From Fodinibacter sp035633415 (GTDB lineage: Bacteria; Actinomycetota; Actinomycetes; Actinomycetales; Dermatophilaceae): 19,444 bases of DNA. Positions 15,692 to 19,444 of the stretch are shown here, in pieces. The stretch covers positions 1 through 19,444 of the forward strand of contig DASQEZ010000052.1 in assembly GCA_035633415.1 (NCBI GenBank), read 5' to 3'. Position 1 is the first letter of the stretch. The number at the start of each line of letters is the position of its first letter. The position numbers and the translations under genes were made by a program. The notes under the pieces were generated by a model. That model was not told where the DNA came from, searched no databases, and saw nothing but the letters and a program-made list of their open reading frames with translations.

Positions 15692-16495
15692 ATGCAAACA
15701 ACCGTAAACGACATCAAACCACCGATGATGATCGGCCGCGGTGGCGGCGTCCTCGTGGTCGCGCTGCTGCTCGGCCCGTGGCTGTGGCGCGTCGCCGACG
15801 ACGTGGGCGCGGCGTCGGCTGCGGGAGTGCCGGTGCGCCCCGACGAGGCGCTGGCGGCCGCCGTCGCCTCGGCGGCACTCGTGGGGCTGTGCTGGCTCGC
15901 ACTGAGCGTGCTGCTCGAGCTGCTGTGCCTCGTCCCGGGCGCGCTCGGGCGCGGCGCTCGCCGCCTGGCCGACCTGGTCACGCCGAGCGTGGTCCGCCGC
16001 GCGACCGGAGCCCTGCTCGGAGTCGGCGTCCTCGCCGGTCTCGCTCCGGCAGCCTCGGTGGCCGCGCCGACGATCGTGGCGGAGGCGGGGGGTGGGGCGG
16101 CCGCCGTCGAGCCGACCGCCACCCGCCCACCACTGCCCGACCCGGGCTTCGCGCCGTTGCCCGACCCCGGGTGGGCGCCCGCCGCTGCGGCGCCGCCGCC
16201 CACACCGGGTGGATGGGTGCCCACCCGCCCGCACGTGCGACCGCAACCCGACGTGCGCGTGCTGAGCCCGTCACCCCGCTCGACCCCGGCCACGCCGCCG
16301 CCCGAGGTGGTGGTCCGACACGGCGACAGCCTGTGGTCCATCGCCGCGCGGCACCTGGGGCCGGACGCCTCGGAGTCCGAGATCGCGCGGGCCTGGCCCG
16401 CGTGGCACGACACCAACCGGGAGGTTGTCGGAGACGACCCCGACCTGCTGCGACCCGGCCAGGTGCTGCGTCCTCCCCCAAGGTCCCTCTCGTGA
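15692..16495 (+). CDS. Membrane-anchored LysM-domain protein
   Basis: Protein of 267 residues. Hydrophobic segments lie at about 17-33, 53-82 and 104-127, followed by a Pro/Ala-rich linker (about 135-205) and a C-terminal LysM domain (206-260: VVVRHGDSLWSIAARHL through LLRPGQVLRPP). LysM domains bind peptidoglycan, so the protein probably tethers the membrane to the wall; topology should place the C-terminus outside. The LysM core is complete, with an insertion (GPDASESEIARAWPAW) longer than in short LysM repeats. There is no catalytic domain. The start is fixed by the leaderless promoter. The next gene starts within its stop codon (GTGA), indicating co-translation with the Rv3235-family protein. 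Confidence 0.87.
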   Translation: MQTTVNDIKPPMMIGRGGGVLVVALLLGPWLWRVADDVGAASAAGVPVRPDEALAAAVASAALVGLCWLALSVLLELLCLVPGALGRGARRLADLVTPSVVRRATGALLGVGVLAGLAPAASVAAPTIVAEAGGGAAAVEPTATRPPLPDPGFAPLPDPGWAPAAAAPPPTPGGWVPTRPHVRPQPDVRVLSPSPRSTPATPPPEVVVRHGDSLWSIAARHLGPDASESEIARAWPAWHDTNREVVGDDPDLLRPGQVLRPPPRSLS

Positions 16496-17034
16496 GCGCC
16501 GGGCTCCTCCATGTCGCACCGCCGAGCCGGCCACTGCCGCCACCCATCTCCCTCGAGGAGGCCGTCCGACGCTCTCGGCAGGCCACCGAAGCCCGCGAGG
16601 GCCGCAACGGCTACGTCCAGGACACCTTGGCCGTCGACTTCGCCGCCGCATCCGACGAGCAGTACTTCGGCCCGCAGCGCACGCTGCGCGACGCCCTGCC
16701 CGACCCCACGCGCTGGGCCGCCCGCATCACGCTGGCCCTGCTCGAGGTCATGACCGGGGTGCGCCCGGCCCCCCAGGTCGTGCGCTGGACGACGCCCGAG
16801 GTCCACGCCGTCGTGGCCCGCCGCAGCGCTCTGGTCGCCCGCAGGGTCGCCGAGGGCCGGGCTCCCCGCACCCGCCCGCGGTTGCACGTGGTGCGGGTGC
16901 GGGTCTGCGAGCCGGCCGACGGCGTGGCCGAGGCCGCGGTCGTCGTCCGCGACGGCCCGCGGGTTCGCGCCGTGGCGGTGCGGCTCGTCGGGCAGGACGG
17001 CAAGTGGCGGGTCAGTGCCCTCCAGGTGGGCTGA
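16492..17034 (+). CDS. Rv3235-family protein
   Basis: Protein of 180 residues resembling the mycobacterial Rv3235 family, function unknown. The N-terminal 40 residues are Pro-rich, the middle is helical (RTLRDALPDPTRWAARITLA at about 61-80), and the C-terminal 55 residues are beta-rich, ending with the typical G-x-W-x-x-x-A-L-x-x-G pattern (GKWRVSALQVG). No signal peptide is present, so it is likely cytosolic. The GTG overlaps the LysM gene stop by 4 nt with no clear Shine-Dalgarno, indicating coupling. In mycobacteria the gene lies close to secA1; here the next gene is a convergent MFS exporter, and the two coding regions overlap by 23 nt at their ends. Confidence 0.8.
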   Translation: MSAGLLHVAPPSRPLPPPISLEEAVRRSRQATEAREGRNGYVQDTLAVDFAAASDEQYFGPQRTLRDALPDPTRWAARITLALLEVMTGVRPAPQVVRWTTPEVHAVVARRSALVARRVAEGRAPRTRPRLHVVRVRVCEPADGVAEAAVVVRDGPRVRAVAVRLVGQDGKWRVSALQVG

Positions 17035-17036
17035 CC
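17010..17036. terminator. Hairpin embedding both convergent stop codons
   Basis: GGTCAG (17010-17015) plus CCC (17018-17020) pair with GGG (17028-17030) plus CTGACC (17031-17036). This gives a 9-bp stem with a 2-nt bulge and a 7-nt loop. The minus-strand stop (17014-17012) is in the left arm and the plus-strand stop (17032-17034) in the right arm. There is no T-tract. Confidence 0.4.
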
Positions 17037-18691
17037 GCCCGGTCACCGTCAGGCTCCGCCGCGGGCTCCGCCGCGGGCTCCGGTTCGGGGCCGCCCGGCT
17101 GCCTCGTGGGCAGCCCCCCGGATGTGAAGAACGCGACGAGGGCGAGCATGGCCAGCACCGCCAGGGCGCTGCGCAGGCCGTCGAGGCGCGACTGGGTGTT
17201 CTCGTCGACGATCGCGCTCGCCACCGCCGGGTCCACGTCGGCGTCCGCGAGGGCGGTCTCCAGCTGGGCATCGGAGACGAACGGGATGCCGCTGGCCAGC
17301 TCGACCTGGGCCTGCGAGGTCACCGACGGCGGGATCGCCTCGTTCTGGTCGATGCCGGTGAAGAACGACGTGGTCAGCGCCGAGATGAGCACCGCACCGG
17401 CCAGGGCGGTGCCGATCGAGGCCCCCAAGTTCGTGAACGTGTTCTGGATGCCGCCCACCTCACCGCTCTGCTCGTCGGGCACCGCCGAGACGGTCACCGC
17501 ACCGAGCTGGGAGGCCAGAGCCCCGATGCCGAGCCCGGCGAGCAGCAGGGGCACCGTGACGATCTCTGCGCCCACCCCGACCTCGAGAGCCGCCATCAGC
17601 GCGACGATGCCGACGAGGAGCGCCAGGAACCCGAGCCGTACCACCCGGCGCGGCGACGCCTGGGGCCAGAGCTTCGGCACCCCGACCGCGGCCAGCAGCA
17701 GGGTGATCGAGAGCGGCATGATCCGCAGCCCGGTGTCGATCGCGCTGAGGCCGAGTGCGACCGAGAGGTAGAGCGGCACGCAGAAGAACAGCCCGGCCTG
17801 CAGCAGGAACTGGAAGAAGAAGGCCGTCAGGCCCTTCTGCAGCGGGGAGATCCGCAGCATGGCCGGGTCGAGCAGCGCCGACCGCCCCTGCGCCAGCCGG
17901 CGGTTCTCCCACACGAGGAAGGCCCAGATCACGAGGGCGCCTGCGAGCACCATCCAGACCACGGGCGACAGGCCGGCCCAGGTGGGAGCGCCGGGCTTGG
18001 GGTTGACGAAGCCCCAACTGCCCGCCTTGAGGATGCCGAGCACGACGAGACCCAGCCCCAGGGCCGACAGCACCGTCCCGACCAGGTCGAGGGCGGCATC
18101 CGGGTCGGCCTCGGCGTCGGCCATCCGTCGCGCCAGCACGAGTATTCCGGCGACGAGCACCACCTCACCCGCGAAGACCCAGCGCCACGACGCGTACGTC
18201 GTGAGCAGACCCCCGATGAGTGGCCCCACCGCGACCGCGATGGCCCCGGAGGCGGCGACCAGCCCGTAGGCGCGAGGGCGTTCCGGGGCCGCGAAGTTCG
18301 TCGCGACGAGGGCCACGATCGCGGGCATGATCAGCGCCGCACCCATGCCCTCGAGCAGCGACCAGCCGAGGATGAGCACGGGCAGGCTGGTCGCGAGAGC
18401 GGTCGTGAGCGACCCCACGCCGTAGATGACACACCCGATCGCGAAGGCCCGCTTGCGGCCCAGGATGCCGCCGATCTTCCCGCCGGTGATCATCAGCGAG
18501 GCCATCACCAGCGTGTAGAGCGTGATCGCCGTCTGGATGCCGGTGACGTCGGTGCCGACGTCCTCGGCCACCGTGGCGATCGAGACGTTCATGACCGAGC
18601 TGTCGAGGGTCATGAGGAACTGCGCGGTCGCGAGGGTCATCAGGACGGTGGCCCCCGCGGTGGCCGTGCGAGTGGCGGCGTCGGTGCTCAT
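17012..18691 (-). CDS. DHA2-family (14-TM) MFS drug/metabolite exporter
   Basis: Proton-coupled efflux protein of 559 residues in the EmrB/QacA group. Motifs are clear: LDSSVMNVSI (29-38, motif D1), GGKIGGILGRKRA (70-82, motif A) and ASGAIAVAVGPLIGG (147-161, antiporter motif C), followed by ASWRWVF. Fourteen hydrophobic segments can be followed. A polar loop of about 70 residues (SFFTGIDQNE through ENTQSRLDGLRS) lies before the last helix, usual in actinobacterial members. The C-terminal tail has a PAAEPAAEP repeat. The ATG at 18691 is 10 nt after the RDD-gene stop, so they form an operon. The likely role is export of toxic compounds or metabolites; no regulator gene is adjacent, and the substrate is unknown. 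Confidence 0.92.
   Translation of the reverse strand: MSTDAATRTATAGATVLMTLATAQFLMTLDSSVMNVSIATVAEDVGTDVTGIQTAITLYTLVMASLMITGGKIGGILGRKRAFAIGCVIYGVGSLTTALATSLPVLILGWSLLEGMGAALIMPAIVALVATNFAAPERPRAYGLVAASGAIAVAVGPLIGGLLTTYASWRWVFAGEVVLVAGILVLARRMADAEADPDAALDLVGTVLSALGLGLVVLGILKAGSWGFVNPKPGAPTWAGLSPVVWMVLAGALVIWAFLVWENRRLAQGRSALLDPAMLRISPLQKGLTAFFFQFLLQAGLFFCVPLYLSVALGLSAIDTGLRIMPLSITLLLAAVGVPKLWPQASPRRVVRLGFLALLVGIVALMAALEVGVGAEIVTVPLLLAGLGIGALASQLGAVTVSAVPDEQSGEVGGIQNTFTNLGASIGTALAGAVLISALTTSFFTGIDQNEAIPPSVTSQAQVELASGIPFVSDAQLETALADADVDPAVASAIVDENTQSRLDGLRSALAVLAMLALVAFFTSGGLPTRQPGGPEPEPAAEPAAEPDGDRAVSPPGGH
17052..17081. repeat. 12-bp tandem repeat in the exporter C-terminal tail
   Basis: The unit GGCTCCGCCGCG occurs at 17052-17063 and 17064-17075, with a half copy to 17081. 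On the minus strand it encodes the P-A-A-E repeat of the exporter tail. Copy number may vary by slippage. Confidence 0.7.
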
Positions 18692-18701
18692 GGGGTTGGC
18701 C

Positions 18702-19325
18702 TCAGTCTTCGTACGGGTCGATGGTCCGGGCCCACCGGTAGCGGCGGCTCTGAGCCTTCGACTCTGTGGGCGACGCCTCGGCGGGCGGCTCCCCCGGCGG
18801 GGGTGACTGCTGGGCGCCGGTCGCCTGGACGACAGGTGCTGCCCCACCCACAGGGTGCGGCATCCAGTCGTACGTGACCGCGCTGTACACCGCGATGTCC
18901 TGGATCGAGTGGCGTCGTGGGCTGATGGCACACCAGAAGAACCCGATGGGGAAGAACACGCAGAAGGCCGCCCGGCCCAGGGCCCGTACCGGGCCGAGCC
19001 TGCGCCCCCGACGCCCGGCGACGCGGATGCCCATGACGTGCTTGCCGTAGCTGCGGCCCCAGAGCCACCAGGAGAGCCAGAGGTAGACGACCGAGAGGGA
19101 GAGCGTGAAGGTCAGTCCGGCGAGGAAGTTCCCCTCGGGCCAGGTGAAGGTGCGCGGGTCGAGGAGGAACTTGACGGCGACGAGCCCCAGGTAGCAGGCG
19201 GCGACCATCGCCCAGACGACGATCGCGTCGACGACGTTCGCAACGCTTCGCGTGACGACTCCGGCCGTCTCGCCCTGGTAGGGCCGCGCCTCGCGCGGGA
19301 CCGGCGACAGCTCCGCGGCGCTCAC
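18702..19325 (-). CDS. RDD-family membrane protein
   Basis: Membrane protein of 207 residues with the RDD fold: R26 and D33 in TRSVANVVDAIVV start the first membrane helix (about 28-55), a second lies at 67-90, the loop GRSYGKHVMGIRV (90-102) is the family hallmark, and a third helix covers about 118-134, followed by HSIQDIAVYSAV (139-150). The last 50 residues are hydrophilic and Pro/Glu/Ser-rich. RDD proteins have no firm general function; some may transport ions or small solutes. GTG at 19325 has GGAGG 6 nt upstream and overlaps the stop of the preceding gene (GTGA). It is 10 nt before the MFS exporter start and probably co-transcribed. Confidence 0.88.
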   Translation of the reverse strand: MSAAELSPVPREARPYQGETAGVVTRSVANVVDAIVVWAMVAACYLGLVAVKFLLDPRTFTWPEGNFLAGLTFTLSLSVVYLWLSWWLWGRSYGKHVMGIRVAGRRGRRLGPVRALGRAAFCVFFPIGFFWCAISPRRHSIQDIAVYSAVTYDWMPHPVGGAAPVVQATGAQQSPPPGEPPAEASPTESKAQSRRYRWARTIDPYED

Positions 19326-19444
19326 GGGGCGCCTCCAGGTGTTCTGTCGGAGCGGAGGTCGGCGCCGTCGACGCCGACCGGGGAGCGTGGCCTGCGCCGT
19401 CGGAACAGCGCCCGGTCGATGGCCCTCTGGATCGCGTCGTCGGC
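19322..19444 (-). CDS. C-terminal end of an unknown gene (partial, 40 codons)
   Basis: An open frame enters from the window edge and ends with TGA at 19324-19322, overlapping the RDD-gene GTG by 4 nt. The visible residues begin ADDAIQRAIDRALFRRRRPR and end with a polar Gly/Pro-rich tail. A helix followed by an Arg-rich patch could be the end of a membrane or DNA/RNA-binding protein, but the family cannot be told. The GTGA overlap, repeated elsewhere in this window, is the main support that the frame is real. Confidence 0.55.
   Translation of the reverse strand, partial: ADDAIQRAIDRALFRRRRPRSPVGVDGADLRSDRTPGGAP

Overview
The window is about 19.4 kb of very GC-rich DNA. GC-ending codons, frequent GTG starts, TANNNT-type -10 boxes and the gene content (Rv3235-family protein, DUF6912, DUF2505, WS/DGAT acyltransferase, BldC-like HTH) point to an actinobacterium. 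Micrococcales, perhaps an Intrasporangiaceae-like genus, is my best guess; that placement is inference. Genes are tightly packed: no gene-free stretch exceeds about 240 bases. I saw no rRNA, tRNA, CRISPR array, insertion sequence or phage gene.

Layout. (1) 1-3106, minus strand: the first codons of a gene that leaves the window, an SLC13/DASS-type permease with a TrkA-C domain, and upstream of it a ThrE-type threonine/serine exporter. (2) 3347-4852, plus: an M17 leucyl aminopeptidase. (3) 4900-7540, minus: an M20 metallo-hydrolase whose end overlaps the start of a PLP-dependent Orn/Lys/Arg-type decarboxylase. (4) 7646-8992, plus: a small helical protein, a WXG-containing helical protein resembling the N-terminal domain of type VII-exported proteins, and a DUF2505 protein. 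(5) 9068-10696, minus: 1-pyrroline-5-carboxylate dehydrogenase, separated from unit 4 by a strong bidirectional hairpin. (6) 10791-14716, minus: SAF/CpaB-like protein, CpaE/TadZ-like ATPase, WS/DGAT acyltransferase and DUF6912 protein in one tight run. (7) 14819-17034: BldC-like HTH protein (+), an uncharacterised protein with two Sm-like halves (-), then LysM membrane protein plus Rv3235-family protein (+). (8) 17012-19444, minus: the tail of an unknown gene, an RDD membrane protein and a 14-TM DHA2-type MFS exporter.

Functional themes. The left half is largely about amino acids: peptide cleavage (M17), N-acyl/peptide hydrolysis (M20), decarboxylation, Thr/Ser export and proline/arginine catabolism (PruA). 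The right half is an actinobacterial cell-envelope/housekeeping block.

The strongest regulatory pattern is that eight starts lie exactly 6-7 nt after a -10-like hexamer and lack a Shine-Dalgarno, as expected for leaderless mRNAs. Three short divergent gaps (7541-7645, 14717-14818, 15632-15691) carry such starts back to back. Genes inside operons instead use Shine-Dalgarno sequences or GTGA stop/start overlaps. I find no clear new defence or mobile system. The less explained items are the WXG pair, the tandem Sm-like protein, the CpaB/CpaE pair without visible pilus genes, the palindrome cluster at 15645-15678, and a hairpin that embeds two convergent stop codons.
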